Positions 35,427 through 44,506 of a DNA stretch of 64,000 bases are shown here, one piece after another. This stretch comes from JAOUEA01 sp963825685 (GTDB lineage: Bacteria; Actinomycetota; UBA4738; HRBIN12). The position numbers and the translations under genes are program-made. Numbering within the stretch: the first letter of the stretch is position 1; each line of letters begins with the position of its first letter. The stretch covers positions 62,001 through 126,000 of the forward strand of contig CAWGUD010000016.1 of assembly GCA_963825685.1 (NCBI GenBank). The letters run 5' to 3'. Below the pieces are notes generated by a model. It worked only from the letters and a program-made list of their open reading frames with translations, was not told where the DNA came from and ran no database searches.

Positions 35427-36032
35427 ATGTTGGAACTCGCGATCCTCGGCTTGCTGAAGCAGCAGCCCATGCACGGCTACCAGCTCTCCCGGGAGCTCGG
35501 TGAGTCCCTGGGCGGTTTCTGGCGGGTCTCCTACGGTTCGCTCTACCCGACGCTTCGTCGCATGGAGCGCGACGGCCTGGTGGCCCCGATCACCGGCGAG
35601 CCCACCGGCGGCCGCCGCAAGACCGTCTACGACATCACCGAGGACGGTGAGAGGGCGTTCCTCGAGCTGCTGCAGGAGACGGCCGGAGACACCTCGAGCG
35701 AGGACGCCCGTTTTCGCGTGCGGCTGGCGTTCTTCCGCTACCTGCCGCCCGAGACGCGCATCCGGCTGCTGGAGCGGCGCCGGGCGGCGCTGATCGAACG
35801 GCTCGCGTCGTTCGATGCCGCGATCGACGCGGGGCGTGACGAGGCCGACGACTACCGGCTCGCCGTGATGGAGCACGGGCGGGCGGCCACCGAGGCCGAC
35901 ATCGCCTGGATCGACGACCTGATCAGCAACGAACGTGACAAGGCCGGCCGGCGCGCCGGCGACGACCTCGAACGAGGGGGCGCGAGGACCCGCCGCACGG
36001 CGGTCCTCAGCAGGAAGGAGCACACCTCATGA
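35427..36032 (+). CDS. PadR-family transcriptional regulator
   Basis: 201 aa. The N-terminal winged helix MLELAILGLLKQQPMHGYQL, VSYGSLYPTLRRMERDGLV, GGRRKTVYDITEDGERAF is characteristic of PadR. The C-terminal helical arm (residues 95-160) mediates dimerisation, followed by a basic tail. It overlaps ino1 by ATGA; this pairing is widespread in Actinobacteria. Probably represses itself and ino1 through the palindromes upstream. Confidence 0.93.
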   Translation: MLELAILGLLKQQPMHGYQLSRELGESLGGFWRVSYGSLYPTLRRMERDGLVAPITGEPTGGRRKTVYDITEDGERAFLELLQETAGDTSSEDARFRVRLAFFRYLPPETRIRLLERRRAALIERLASFDAAIDAGRDEADDYRLAVMEHGRAATEADIAWIDDLISNERDKAGRRAGDDLERGGARTRRTAVLSRKEHTS

Positions 36033-37150
36033 GCACCGTCCGGATCGCGATCGTCGGCGTGGGCAACTGCGCGTCATCGCTCGTGCAAGGCTTGACCTAC
36101 TACGAGGACGCCGACCCGGCGGACGGAGTGCCGGGCCTGATGCACGTGGAGCTCGGTGGCTACCACGTGCGTGACGTCGAGGTGGTCGCCGCGTTCGACG
36201 TCGACGCGAACAAGGTCGGGAAGGACGTCGCCGAGGCGATCTTCACCGAGCCGAACAACACGATCCGCTTCAGCGAGGTGGCGCCGCTCGGCGTGACCGT
36301 GTCGCGGGGCCGCACGCTCGACGGACTCGGCACCTACTACCGAGAGATCGTCACGGAGTCCGACGCGCCCGAGGTCGACGTCGTGCAGGCGCTGCGCGAC
36401 ACGCGGGCCGACGTGCTCGTCTGCTACCTGCCCGTGGGCTCGGAGGAGGCCGACCGCTTCTACGCGCAGTGCGCGATCGACGCGGGCGTCGCCTTCGTGA
36501 ACGCCCTGCCGGTGTTCATCGCGAGCGATCCCACGTGGGCGAAGAAGTTCTCCGACGCCGGCGTGCCGATCGTCGGCGACGACATCAAGAGCCAGGTCGG
36601 CGCGACGATCACCCACCGGGTGCTCGCGAAGCTCTTCGAGGACCGCGGCGTCGAGCTCGATCGCACCTACCAGCTCAACTTCGGCGGCAACATGGACTTC
36701 AAGAACATGCTCGAACGCGAACGGCTGATCTCGAAGAAGATCTCGAAGACCCAGTCGGTGCAGAGCCAGCTCGAGGAGCCGCTCGACAAGGACGACATCC
36801 ACATCGGCCCGAGCGACCACGTGCCGTGGCTCGAGGATCGCAAGTGGGCCATGATCCGCCTGGAAGGTCGCAACTTCGGCGACGTGCCGCTCACGATCGA
36901 GATGAAGCTCGAGGTCTGGGACTCGCCCAACTCCGCGGGCGTGATCATCGACGCGGTGCGCTGCGCGAAGATCGCGAAGGACCGCGGCATCGGCGGGCCG
37001 ATCATCGGCCCGAGCGCCTACTTCATGAAGAGCCCGCCCGTGCAGTTCAGCGACGAGATGGCTCGCGAGATGGTCGAGCAGTTCATCGTCGGAACCGGCG
37101 AGGGCGCCAACGCCGACTGGACCGCGTTCTTCGACACCACGCGCAACTAA
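36029..37150 (+). CDS. ino1: myo-Inositol-1-phosphate synthase
   Basis: 373 aa, actinobacterial length. NAD-binding start VRIAIVGVGNCASSLVQGL and the catalytic core with GDDIKSQVGATITHR, QLNFGGNMDFKNML, SKKISKTQSV and the DHVPWLEDRKWAMIRLEG region are all intact. It converts glucose 6-phosphate to inositol 1-phosphate (L-myo form), feeding phosphatidylinositol and mycothiol synthesis. Confidence 0.97.
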   Translation: MSTVRIAIVGVGNCASSLVQGLTYYEDADPADGVPGLMHVELGGYHVRDVEVVAAFDVDANKVGKDVAEAIFTEPNNTIRFSEVAPLGVTVSRGRTLDGLGTYYREIVTESDAPEVDVVQALRDTRADVLVCYLPVGSEEADRFYAQCAIDAGVAFVNALPVFIASDPTWAKKFSDAGVPIVGDDIKSQVGATITHRVLAKLFEDRGVELDRTYQLNFGGNMDFKNMLERERLISKKISKTQSVQSQLEEPLDKDDIHIGPSDHVPWLEDRKWAMIRLEGRNFGDVPLTIEMKLEVWDSPNSAGVIIDAVRCAKIAKDRGIGGPIIGPSAYFMKSPPVQFSDEMAREMVEQFIVGTGEGANADWTAFFDTTRN

Positions 37151-37183
37151 GCTGCTCTTCGAGTATCGAGCTCTGGACGTGGA

Positions 37184-37214
37184 CGGGGCCGGGTCCCGAT
37201 CGGACCCGGCCCCG
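37184..37214. terminator. 13-bp perfect hairpin after ino1
   Basis: CGGGGCCGGGTCC at 37184-37196 pairs with GGACCCGGCCCCG at 37202-37214 around the 5-nt loop CGATC, between ino1 and the converging TadG-like gene. Confidence 0.7.
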
Positions 37215-37242
37215 ACGCCGCCCGGGGGGAGCGGACGTGTCG

Positions 37243-38535
37243 CTACTCCTGGTCGAGACAGCTTCCGTAGGCGAGATCGCACAGCTGCGCCGCGAGCAGG
37301 CCGAAGTTCGCACCACCGCCGGGGTTTCCACCGCCGTAGGTGGATCCCTTCCACTTCAGGACCAGGCAGTGGGCGCTCGAGTTCGGAGCAGGGTTGCCGC
37401 CGCAGTCCGCCGAGTCGGTCGTCTCGAACGTCACGACGCTCGGCTGCTTGCTCCAGGCCGTGATGACCCCGTTGGCATCGACCGTGAGCTTGGCCCCCTT
37501 GTCACCTGAGGCACTGCCCTCGATGAAGCCGCCGCCCGAGGGTGCGCACGCGGCCATCAGGTCGAACGGGAGCGTCGCGGTCGGAGGGATCGTGCAGCTC
37601 AGGGCGTCCTTGCTCGCCATGTTGACGCCCATGATCTCGAAGTGCGCGAAGCCGATCACGTTGTACTTGGGCTGCGGCGTGCCCACCTGGGCGGGTTCTC
37701 CGTCGGCCGGCGACACGCCGACGATCGGGAAGTCCCGCACCTCACCGATCAGGTCCTCGAGCGCTCGCCAGGCGACGTTGTTACCACCGTTGCCCTCCCT
37801 CGTGCAGACCCACGTGGCGTTCGGGTAGTTGAGCTCGACGATCTCCGCGGGGTCGGCGCCGCTGATCCAGTCTCCGAGCTGGTCGGCGCCGCCCGAGTTG
37901 TCGCACCGATCGGTCTTCCCGACGTTCCATCCCTCGCCGACGTCGAGGAAGCCGAAGTTGCCGCCGCCCGAGAGGTCGTTGTCCTCCCAGATGTAGCAGA
38001 CGGTGTTCGCCGAGACGTTCGGCACGTCGCACCGGTTCCCCTGGAAGAATCCCTCGTAGATCACGAGCGGGATCGGACCGGCCGCACCGGCTGAACCCCA
38101 CGAAGCCGTGGCCCGCGACGTCACTTCCGACGTGTGGTCGAAGCCAAGGACGGGCGCGAAGAACAGCGATTGGTCGCTCTCGTAGCGCACCGAGACGTGT
38201 CCGGTGATGTCGACCCCGCAGTTGATCGTCCACTGCTGCCCACTCTCGGGGTCGATGCCGGTGATCACCCCGCCGGTCAGCCCGCCGTCGGTGATCGGCA
38301 CGTTCTTCGCCGCGTACTCGTCGGCCATCGCCTCGGGGCTGCCGAGGGTCACGTCGGCGCACGATTGGGCGGCGGCGAGCGCGGCGGCGTCGGCGCCGTT
38401 GACCATCGCGCGGCGTCGCAGCAGCAGGCCGCCGACGTCGACCGTGAGGGCGACGCCGGCCATCAACGCCACCAGCACGAGCGCGGTGATGACCGCGACC
38501 GCCCCTTCCTCCCGTCGGTGACCGGTGCGACGCAT
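37243..38535 (-). CDS. TadG-like Flp pilus-assembly protein
   Basis: 430 aa. N-terminus REEGAVAVITALVLVALMAGVALTVDVGGLLLRRRAMVNGADAAALAAAQ is the TadG/pseudopilin pattern. The long extracytoplasmic part is Cys-rich (at least ten Cys) and Gly/Asn-rich, e.g. RCDNSGGADQLGDW, without a vWA MIDAS motif that I can see. ATG 38535 has the GAGGT ribosome site within the tadE stop region; ATG 38550 is an alternative. Second gene of a TadE-TadG pair; no pilus ATPase is in the window. Confidence 0.85.
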   Translation of the reverse strand: MRRTGHRREEGAVAVITALVLVALMAGVALTVDVGGLLLRRRAMVNGADAAALAAAQSCADVTLGSPEAMADEYAAKNVPITDGGLTGGVITGIDPESGQQWTINCGVDITGHVSVRYESDQSLFFAPVLGFDHTSEVTSRATASWGSAGAAGPIPLVIYEGFFQGNRCDVPNVSANTVCYIWEDNDLSGGGNFGFLDVGEGWNVGKTDRCDNSGGADQLGDWISGADPAEIVELNYPNATWVCTREGNGGNNVAWRALEDLIGEVRDFPIVGVSPADGEPAQVGTPQPKYNVIGFAHFEIMGVNMASKDALSCTIPPTATLPFDLMAACAPSGGGFIEGSASGDKGAKLTVDANGVITAWSKQPSVVTFETTDSADCGGNPAPNSSAHCLVLKWKGSTYGGGNPGGGANFGLLAAQLCDLAYGSCLDQE

Positions 38536-38537
38536 CG

Positions 38538-38972
38538 TCAGACCTCGCATCGGAAGCTCGCCGAGATCGTGGGCGTGAGGTGGATCGTCGGCACGAACGG
38601 GATGGCGACCACGATGCCGCCGTCGGGCAGGTTGGCCGTGTCATAGCTCACGGTCACGTCCTCGCCGACGCTCTCGTCTCCGTCACACAGCCGGCTCACC
38701 ACGACGTCGCCGGCGTTCGGGATGGATCCGATCGAGGCGTCCTGCACCTTGGTCTGGACCTCCCCGATCGTCGGGGCCCCGACCGCGGCCGCCCGACCAC
38801 CTTCGCGGACAGCGCTGCGCAGGTTCTGCATCTTCATGAAGGCGATGCCGAAGTAGAGGATGCCGAAGATCAGCATGAACAGCAGCGGCGCGATCAGCGC
38901 GAACTCCACGGCGGACGCGCCGTCCTGCCGACGATGCAGCCGACGGATGCCCAGTGTTCGCTCGATCCTCAT
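38538..38972 (-). CDS. TadE-like pseudopilin
   Basis: 144 aa. Short basic N-terminus, then RQDGASAVEFALIAPLLFMLIFGILYFGIAF with the conserved Glu of TadE (AVEFAL), and an extracytoplasmic domain with two Cys (SRLCDGDE and SFRCEV). AAGGACC before the ATG. It overlaps almost no sequence with its partner gene (2-nt gap). Minor pilin of a Tad-type system. Confidence 0.9.
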   Translation of the reverse strand: MRIERTLGIRRLHRRQDGASAVEFALIAPLLFMLIFGILYFGIAFMKMQNLRSAVREGGRAAAVGAPTIGEVQTKVQDASIGSIPNAGDVVVSRLCDGDESVGEDVTVSYDTANLPDGGIVVAIPFVPTIHLTPTISASFRCEV

Positions 38973-39068
38973 CGCCCCGGTCCTTCCACCTCGATCGAGG
39001 GTGAGCGCTGCCTCCGAGCCGTCCGGCAGATCGCGTCCCTCGATGCGTATGGGCAGGGTGGCCGACAC

Positions 39069-39088
39069 GCGGTAGGTCTCGCTACCGC
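39069..39088. promoter_or_regulatory. 7-bp hairpin GCGGTAG-N6-CTACCGC in the tadE leader
   Basis: The 212-nt gap between the LLM gene and tadE contains two hairpins: this one and TGGTC-N6-GACCA at 39114-39129. It could be a terminator of the LLM gene or a leader structure of tadE. I looked for a cyclic-di-GMP riboswitch core and could not recognise one. Confidence 0.35.
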
Positions 39089-39184
39089 CGGGCGACCCAC
39101 ATGCGCAGGCCGATGGTCGCGAAAGACCACGCCGGGCACGCCTAGGCCGAACGGCAGAGCACCGGTGGACGACCCGGGTCAGCG

Positions 39185-39959
39185 CTACCCGCGCAGGTCG
39201 AGCAATCGTTGCACCGGGCGAGAGGTCGAACGGTTCCTCGCCCTTCGTCCCGAGCTCGACGATCAGGTGCTGCACCCCTGCCTCGAGGAACGCGTCGAGC
39301 TGGTCGATCTCGTGGACCTCGATCAACACCGTGCGCTCGACCTCGGCCGGGTCTCGCCCGACGCGTTCGCACCAGGTGTCGAGCACGGCGTTCTTCGCCG
39401 CGTAGGTCTCGGGTGGTCCGAAGCTGTTCCACAGCTGCGCGTGCTCTGCGACGAGCCGCAGCGTCACCTTCTCTCCACCCCCGCCGATCAGGATCGGCAT
39501 CGGGTGACGGACCGGCGGCGGGTCGAGCTTCCCGAGCCGTGACTCGATCCGGGGCAGCGCGGCAGCGAGGGCCCGCAGCCGGTCCGGCGCCGTGCCGAAC
39601 TCGTAGCCGTACTCGTCGTAGTCGCGCTGGAACCACCCCGCACCGATGCCCAGGATCAGCCGGCCCCCGCTCAGGTGGTCGACCGTGCGCGCGATGTCGG
39701 CGAGCAGGTCGGGGTTCCGATAGCTGTTGCAGGTGACCATCATGCCGAACTCGGCGCGCTCGGTGTCACAGGCCATCGCCGCGAGCAACGTCCATCCCTC
39801 GAAGTGATGACCGTCGGGCCCGTCGTACAGCGGGAAGAAGTGATCCCACGTCCAGATCGAGTCGACCCCCATCGCGTCGGCGTCGCGCCAGCCTCGTCGG
39901 AGGGTCTCGATCGTCGTGTGCTGCGGATGGAACTGGGCACCCACCTTGAACCGGGTCAC
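39185..39959 (-). CDS. LLM-class (luciferase-like, probably F420-dependent) oxidoreductase, frame broken once near the end
   Basis: About 257 aa. GAQFHPQHTTIETLRRGWRDADAMGVDSIWTWDHFFPL, LLAAMACDTERAEFGMMVTCNSYRNPDLLADIARTVDHLSGGRLILGIGAGW and PIPILIGGGGE-type motif are those of actinobacterial F420-dependent LLM enzymes. Removing one G near 39215 gives the short end SPVQRLLDLRG and stop at 39185; uncorrected, the frame would run into tadE. GTG start at 39959 with GGGAG before it. Substrate unknown. Confidence 0.87.
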
Positions 39960-40038
39960 GGCATCTCCCTCGTCGCGTCGCGGGAGCCCTCGAGTTGAGC
40001 CCCCTCGGACCGACGCTACCGCAGGCGAGGCCGGAGGC

Positions 40039-40674
40039 TCAGCCGACCTCGATGGACGATGCGGGCGACCACCTCGAGGACTCGCCGAGCCCCACGTCGC
40101 GCATGCGCGCCCGGAAGCGGTATCGGCCGGCCTTCGACGGTTCGAACGTGTCGCGGCGGATCACCACCCCGCTGCGCCACGTGCTCCACGTCGCCCCGGG
40201 GCGTCGGATCTGCACGTCGTAGACGAGGTCGCCGGTGGCCACCGCGGACGCCCAGACGAGCGTGAACGTGGCGTGCCGGCGACCGGTCGCCGGGACCGCT
40301 CGCATCGGCACGGAGACGCGCCCGGCCATGCCGGCGTGCGGTGTGCAGACGAAGTTGTAGACACCGGCCGCCTCGTACGTGAACGACAGGCTCGGGCCGC
40401 TGCCCGGGGGAACGTTGCCCGAATCGAACAGCTCGAGGCCCGAGCTGTCGGTCGCCGTATGCGTGACGTCGCCGACGAAGTCGAAGGTCACGGTGTCACC
40501 GCGCCCGATCGTCGGAGCGCCAGGGTCGAAGTAGTAGTCCTCGACCGCGATCGTGAGCGCTCCCGGAGGCCCGGCGCCCCGGGGCCCGGCCGTCGGGGCA
40601 CCCACGGCGGTCGGGCCGGACAGCACGACGCAGGCCGAGACGATCACCGTCGCCAGTCCGATCCCCCGTCGCAT
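40039..40674 (-). CDS. Secreted cupredoxin with C-terminal fibronectin-III-like domain
   Basis: 211 aa. Signal peptide of about 25 residues. Type-1 copper ligands: His in DVTHTATD, then Cys-His-Met in FVCTPHAGMAG, with LFDSGNVPPGSGPSLSF between, so an intact plastocyanin-like site. The last about 85 residues look like a small beta-sandwich (VYDVQIRRPGATWSTWRSGV). Extracytoplasmic electron carrier or copper binder. TACCCT lies 5 nt before the ATG. Confidence 0.88.
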   Translation of the reverse strand: MRRGIGLATVIVSACVVLSGPTAVGAPTAGPRGAGPPGALTIAVEDYYFDPGAPTIGRGDTVTFDFVGDVTHTATDSSGLELFDSGNVPPGSGPSLSFTYEAAGVYNFVCTPHAGMAGRVSVPMRAVPATGRRHATFTLVWASAVATGDLVYDVQIRRPGATWSTWRSGVVIRRDTFEPSKAGRYRFRARMRDVGLGESSRWSPASSIEVG

Positions 40675-40719
40675 CCCTCAGGGTATCGGCGCGGGCATGG
40701 GCGTGACTGGAGCGGCACC

Positions 40720-40725
40720 TACGAT
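40720..40725 (+). promoter_or_regulatory. -10 hexamer TACGAT, leaderless type
   Basis: TACGAT ends 9 nt before the ATG at 40735. Confidence 0.4.
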
Positions 40726-40734
40726 GTGGCGGCG

Positions 40735-42213
40735 ATGAGCGTTCCCGCCCCCACCCGCATCGGCAGCCCGCGAGACGCCCTGCGCCACGCCGACTTCCGC
40801 CGGCTCTTCGCGATGAGGCTCGTCAGCCAGTCCGCTGACGGGCTGATCCAGGCAGCGCTCGTCGCCTCGCTCGTCTTCTCCCCCGAACGCGCGACCACGG
40901 CCGCGAGCTTCGCGCTCGCCTCGGCGATCGTGATCGTGCCGTACTCGGTGATCGGCCCGTTCGTCGGGGTCTTCATCGACCGCTGGTCTCGCCGGCGCAT
41001 CATGGTCGTGGCGCCGTTGCTGCGGGCCGCGCCGGTGTTCCTCGTGCTCGCGAACCCCACCCGTCAGTCCGCCCTCTACTTCGGCGGGGCGCTGTTCGTG
41101 ACGTCGGTGAATCGGTTCTTCCTCGCGACCGCCCAGGCGGTCGTGCCGCGCCTCGTGCCGACCGAGGACCTGCTCGCGGCGAACTCGATCGCCACCGTGG
41201 GCGGCACGGTCGCCCTGCTCGTCGGCGTCTTCGCCGGCGGGCTCGTCGCCGACGCGTTCGGCACGGTGGCGATCGTCGTCCTCGCCGCCGTGATGTGGGT
41301 GTCCGCCTCGATGCTCGCGCGCAGCATCCGCAGCGACCTGCGTCCGCTGCAGCTGCCCGAGTCGCCCGAGCTGCTTCGGCACCAGGTGCGACGGGTGGGG
41401 GTGGAGTTCGTGCAGGGTCTGCGCCACATCGTGCACACCCCCCGAGCGGTCGGGCCGATCACCTCGATCGGGCTCGACCAGATCGGCCAGGGGCTGATCC
41501 TCGTGCTCGCGCTGGTCGTCTTCCGGGAACGCTTCGAGCAGGGGGTGGGGTCGTTCTCGTGGCTGATCGGCGCGGGCGGCGTGGGGGTGTTCGCGGGCCT
41601 CGCGACCGTCGGCGCCCTCGACCGGCGGTTCCCGAGGGAGCGCATCATCGCCGGCTCGTTCGCCGTGGGCGGTGTCGCGATCCTCGCGGTGAGCCTGCTC
41701 GTCCGCCCCTGGACCCTGTTGCTCGCGAGCTTCGTCGTCGGCCTCACGTTCGCGTGGAAGAAGGTGCCGGTCGACACGATGGTGCAGGAAGCCGTGCCCG
41801 ACGGCCTGCGCGGCCGCGTCTTCGCCGCCTACGACGTCGTCTACAACATCGCTCGCCTGACCGCTGCGCTGCTCGCGGTGCCCCTGCTCCCGGCGCTCGG
41901 GGTGCAGGGCTCGGCCGCGCTCGTGGGCATCGCCTTCCTGCTCTGGGTGCCGGTGCTGCCCCGATGGCTCGCCCGGGCCCCCGAGATCCGCCTGCGGTTC
42001 GTCGAGGGGGGGAGAGCGGAGGAATGGCCCCGAGCCGTGGTCTGGGGTGGTGTCGAGGAGCCCGTCGATGTCCTGCGCAGCGCGCTCGACGAGCGCGAGG
42101 GCGTGAGGATCCGGAGATTCCGGCTGTCCCTCGCGGACGGCACCGTGATCGACGTGAGCCGAGACGAACCAGACGGGGACTGGCGCATCGATCGCGAGCT
42201 CATCGACGAGTGA
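40735..42213 (+). CDS. Major facilitator superfamily transporter
   Basis: 492 aa, about 12 membrane segments. Motif-A-like FIDRWSRRRIMVV after the second span and the MFS_3/enterobactin-exporter-like pattern (ADAFGTVAIVVLAAV, GLRGRVFAAYDVVYNIAR). A C-terminal cytoplasmic domain of about 85 residues (RLRFVEGGRAEEWPRAV onward) is unusual for MFS proteins. Export substrate unknown. Confidence 0.88.
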   Translation: MSVPAPTRIGSPRDALRHADFRRLFAMRLVSQSADGLIQAALVASLVFSPERATTAASFALASAIVIVPYSVIGPFVGVFIDRWSRRRIMVVAPLLRAAPVFLVLANPTRQSALYFGGALFVTSVNRFFLATAQAVVPRLVPTEDLLAANSIATVGGTVALLVGVFAGGLVADAFGTVAIVVLAAVMWVSASMLARSIRSDLRPLQLPESPELLRHQVRRVGVEFVQGLRHIVHTPRAVGPITSIGLDQIGQGLILVLALVVFRERFEQGVGSFSWLIGAGGVGVFAGLATVGALDRRFPRERIIAGSFAVGGVAILAVSLLVRPWTLLLASFVVGLTFAWKKVPVDTMVQEAVPDGLRGRVFAAYDVVYNIARLTAALLAVPLLPALGVQGSAALVGIAFLLWVPVLPRWLARAPEIRLRFVEGGRAEEWPRAVVWGGVEEPVDVLRSALDEREGVRIRRFRLSLADGTVIDVSRDEPDGDWRIDRELIDE

Positions 42214-42239
42214 GCGCCGAGGGCGTGTGCCCAGGTTCC

Positions 42240-42255
42240 CGTACGACAACGTACG
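42240..42255. repeat. CGTACG-ACAA-CGTACG inverted repeat
   Basis: Two copies of the palindrome CGTACG separated by 4 nt at the start of a less GC-rich stretch (42240-42310) that also repeats CCATAGG (42297-42303, 42331-42337). The 175-nt gap between the MFS gene and the small CxxC gene contains no other recognisable feature; it may be the leader and promoter of that gene. Confidence 0.35.
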
Positions 42256-42388
42256 TAGCCCTACTTACTTAGGTCACGGTAGCTAGTTTCCCCGTGCCAT
42301 AGGTATCGACCTCGCCGTGCGTCCCGCGCACCATAGGCCGCGGGAAGAGGGTCCACGGGCCCTCGGGACGGACGGAAGGAACGGACGG

Positions 42389-42544
42389 ATGGGCGATCAC
42401 AGGGACCACTCGGTCGGCACCGTCAGTGGATGTTCCCACTGCACCCAGATCGCGTACGAGCCGGGGTGGTACGCCTCGCTCCTCGCCTTCTCGCGGAACA
42501 CCGAGATCGTCTGGTTCAGCGGGGTTCCGTCCCTCACCACGTAG
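42389..42544 (+). CDS. Small CxxC/EPGWY protein, paralogue A
   Basis: 51 aa. DHRDHSVGT, CSHC and then YEPGWY closely match the first about 35 residues of the small protein at 44742: both have DHxDH, GT, CxxC and EPGWY in the same order and spacing. AAGGAAC precedes the ATG. Probably a zinc-binding knuckle; function unknown. The end (TEIVWFSGVPSLTT) is not shared. Confidence 0.6.
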   Translation: MGDHRDHSVGTVSGCSHCTQIAYEPGWYASLLAFSRNTEIVWFSGVPSLTT

Positions 42545-42646
42545 CCCGGGATCCCCCTCGCGGGCTCACGGGGCCGGAGTCGGCCGGGAACGCGCCTCTG
42601 CAGAGGTGACTCCCGCGCCGTCTCCGGCTCGACCCACGTCGCGCGA

Positions 42647-43936
42647 CTACCGCGCGGGGATCGCCGATCCGGCGCTCGTGTCGAGTCCCTCGTTCGCCTG
42701 CGTCTGACCATCGCCGATCGCGCGGCGTCGCGCCGCGAGCAGGGCCACGCCCAGCGCGATGGCCACGAGCCCGCTGAGCGCGAATCCGACGCGCGCGCCC
42801 AGGTGCTCGCCGATCACACCGGCGATCGGTGCGCCGATCGGGGTCGAGCCCAGGAAGACGATGCCGTAGAGCGCCATCACGCGGCCCCGCGCCTCGGGCC
42901 TCGCGCTCAGCTGCAGCATCGTGTTGCCGGTGATCATGAACGCCATGATCGTGAAGCCCATCGGGATCATCGCGGCGCCCGCGAACCAGAGCGTGGGGGC
43001 GAGGCCGGGGAGCACGAGCGAGACGCCGGCCGCGACGGCCCACAGCGCGAGGTCGCGCATCCGCGGCTCGGCCACGCGGCTCGCCATCACGATCGCGCCG
43101 ACGAACGACCCGATGCCGGCGAGGGCCGAGAGGGCGCCGAACGTGCCGGCGTCGCCGTCGAACGTGCGCTCGGCGAGCAGCGGCACGAAGACCGCGAAGT
43201 TGAACGACACGGTGAACACGACCGCCATCGCGATCAGGGGACGTCGCAGCTCGTCGGTCGCCCACACGTACTTCAGACCCGCCACGAGGTGGCCGCGCTC
43301 ACGGGTCGAGCGCTTCTGCGGGTGTAGCTCGGCGGGACGCATCGCGAACAGCGCGATCAGCACGGCCGCGTAGGAGATGCCGTCGATCAGGAAGCACGTC
43401 GCGATGCCCACCGTGGCGATCAACACGCCCGCGATCGCGGGGCCGAAGATGCGCGAGCCGGTGAACGCCGCGGAGTTCAGGCTCACCGCGTTGCGGACGT
43501 GTTCCTCGCCGACCATCTCGATGTAGAAGCTCTGCCGTGAGGGGTTGTCGATCGCGGTCACCACGCCCGACGCGAGCGAGAGCACGTAGACCATCCAGAG
43601 CTCGGCGACGTCGGAGGCGACGAGGGCCCACAGCGTGAGCGCGACGACGCCGTACGCGGCCTGGGTCGCCATCAGGATGTGCCGCTTGTCGAACCGGTCC
43701 GCGAGCACGCCGCCGTAGGCGCCGAGCAGCAGCACGGGCAGGAAGTAGAGCGCGATGTTCGCACCCAGCGCGGTGCCGCTGTCGGTGAGCTGCAGCACCA
43801 GCCAGGCGCTCGCGGTGAAGTTCATCCACGTGCCGATCGCCGAGACCGTCTGGCCGAACAGGTACAGACGGAAGTTGCGCGACGTGCGCACCGACGAGAA
43901 CGTGCGGCCGATCGCCGCGGTCACCTTCGGGCTCAC
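42647..43936 (-). CDS. Major facilitator superfamily exporter (EntS/MFS_3-like)
   Basis: 429 aa, 12 membrane segments. FGQTVSAIGTWMNFTASAWLVLQLTDSGTALG, LADRFDKRHILMATQ (motif A), TAIDNPSRQSFYIEMVGEEHVRNAVSLNS are the MFS_3/DHA3-like exporter pattern. GTG start overlaps the MarR stop (GTGA), so it is expressed with and probably controlled by the MarR regulator, suggesting drug or metabolite efflux. Confidence 0.92.
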   Translation of the reverse strand: MSPKVTAAIGRTFSSVRTSRNFRLYLFGQTVSAIGTWMNFTASAWLVLQLTDSGTALGANIALYFLPVLLLGAYGGVLADRFDKRHILMATQAAYGVVALTLWALVASDVAELWMVYVLSLASGVVTAIDNPSRQSFYIEMVGEEHVRNAVSLNSAAFTGSRIFGPAIAGVLIATVGIATCFLIDGISYAAVLIALFAMRPAELHPQKRSTRERGHLVAGLKYVWATDELRRPLIAMAVVFTVSFNFAVFVPLLAERTFDGDAGTFGALSALAGIGSFVGAIVMASRVAEPRMRDLALWAVAAGVSLVLPGLAPTLWFAGAAMIPMGFTIMAFMITGNTMLQLSARPEARGRVMALYGIVFLGSTPIGAPIAGVIGEHLGARVGFALSGLVAIALGVALLAARRRAIGDGQTQANEGLDTSAGSAIPAR

Positions 43937-44376
43937 GGCGTCGCCTCGGTGATGCGATCGAGGATCTCGGCCGCTCGGTCGAGCGTCGCGAGCTCCTCGG
44001 CGTCGAGCTTGCGCAGGCGCTGCGCCAGGTATCGGTCCGTGCGGCGGCGAACGGTGCGCATCAGGGCGCGGCCGGTGGGCGTGAGCTGCACCCACGACAC
44101 GCGCCGGTCGATCGGATCGGGCGTGCGCTCGACGAGGCCCTCCTCGACCAGGGCGCCGAGGATGCGGGTGACGGTCGGCTTGCGCACCTGTTCGTGCGCC
44201 GCGAGGTCCCCCGCCGTGATCGGCCCGTGCCGCTCGATCGTGGAGAGCGCGGCCATCAACGTGGGTGAGATGCCGGCCTGGCTCTCGCGTCGCAGGGTGC
44301 GCGAGGCGCGGAACACCGACAGCCGCAGGTGGGTGGCGAGGCTTGCGCGGTCGGTGGCGGGGGGAGCGGTCGGCAT
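43933..44376 (-). CDS. MarR-family transcriptional regulator
   Basis: 147 aa. Winged-helix pattern ISPTLMAALSTIERHGPITAGDLAAHEQVRKPTVTRILGALVEEGLVER, PIDRRVSWVQLTPTGRAL. ATG 44376 follows TATCGT by 7 nt; a GTG at 44385 is possible. Upstream inverted repeat TAGTT-N9-AACTA is a plausible operator. Confidence 0.93.
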   Translation of the reverse strand: MPTAPPATDRASLATHLRLSVFRASRTLRRESQAGISPTLMAALSTIERHGPITAGDLAAHEQVRKPTVTRILGALVEEGLVERTPDPIDRRVSWVQLTPTGRALMRTVRRRTDRYLAQRLRKLDAEELATLDRAAEILDRITEATP

Positions 44377-44383
44377 GCTTGCC

Positions 44384-44389
44384 ACGATA
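44384..44389 (-). promoter_or_regulatory. -10 hexamer TATCGT, leaderless type
   Basis: TATCGT on the minus strand, 7 nt before the ATG at 44376; overlaps the operator candidate. Confidence 0.45.
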
Positions 44390-44406
44390 GTTCACATCGC
44401 TAACTA
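44388..44406. promoter_or_regulatory. MarR operator candidate TAGTT-N9-AACTA
   Basis: Inverted repeat directly upstream of the MarR gene and overlapping its -10 hexamer. Confidence 0.5.
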
Positions 44407-44506
44407 ATGTCACGCGGATGGCACCGATGCGTGGGTTCTGCCCGCGGACGGGGCTATCGTGGCGACCGGAGCCCGGCGCCGGGACGCAGGGAGACGGGAG
44501 CGCGAG

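Noticed and set aside
38973..39184. Cyclic-di-GMP (GEMM-I) riboswitch before tadE
   Set aside because: A GGTAGC...TACC-like hairpin is present on the minus strand, but the GCAAACC and ACGCAAAGCC core elements could not be found; recorded only as a structured leader.
39916..40734. Apparent N-terminal extension of the MFS protein at 40735 back to 39916
   Set aside because: The extension is antisense to the cupredoxin gene and of shadow composition; the ATG at 40735 fits the MFS start and has a -10 box 9 nt upstream.
42426..42707. Long plus-strand reading frames overlapping the MFS gene and the small CxxC gene
   Set aside because: High-GC shadow frames with Arg/Pro/Ser-rich composition and no motif; the minus-strand MFS gene explains the region.
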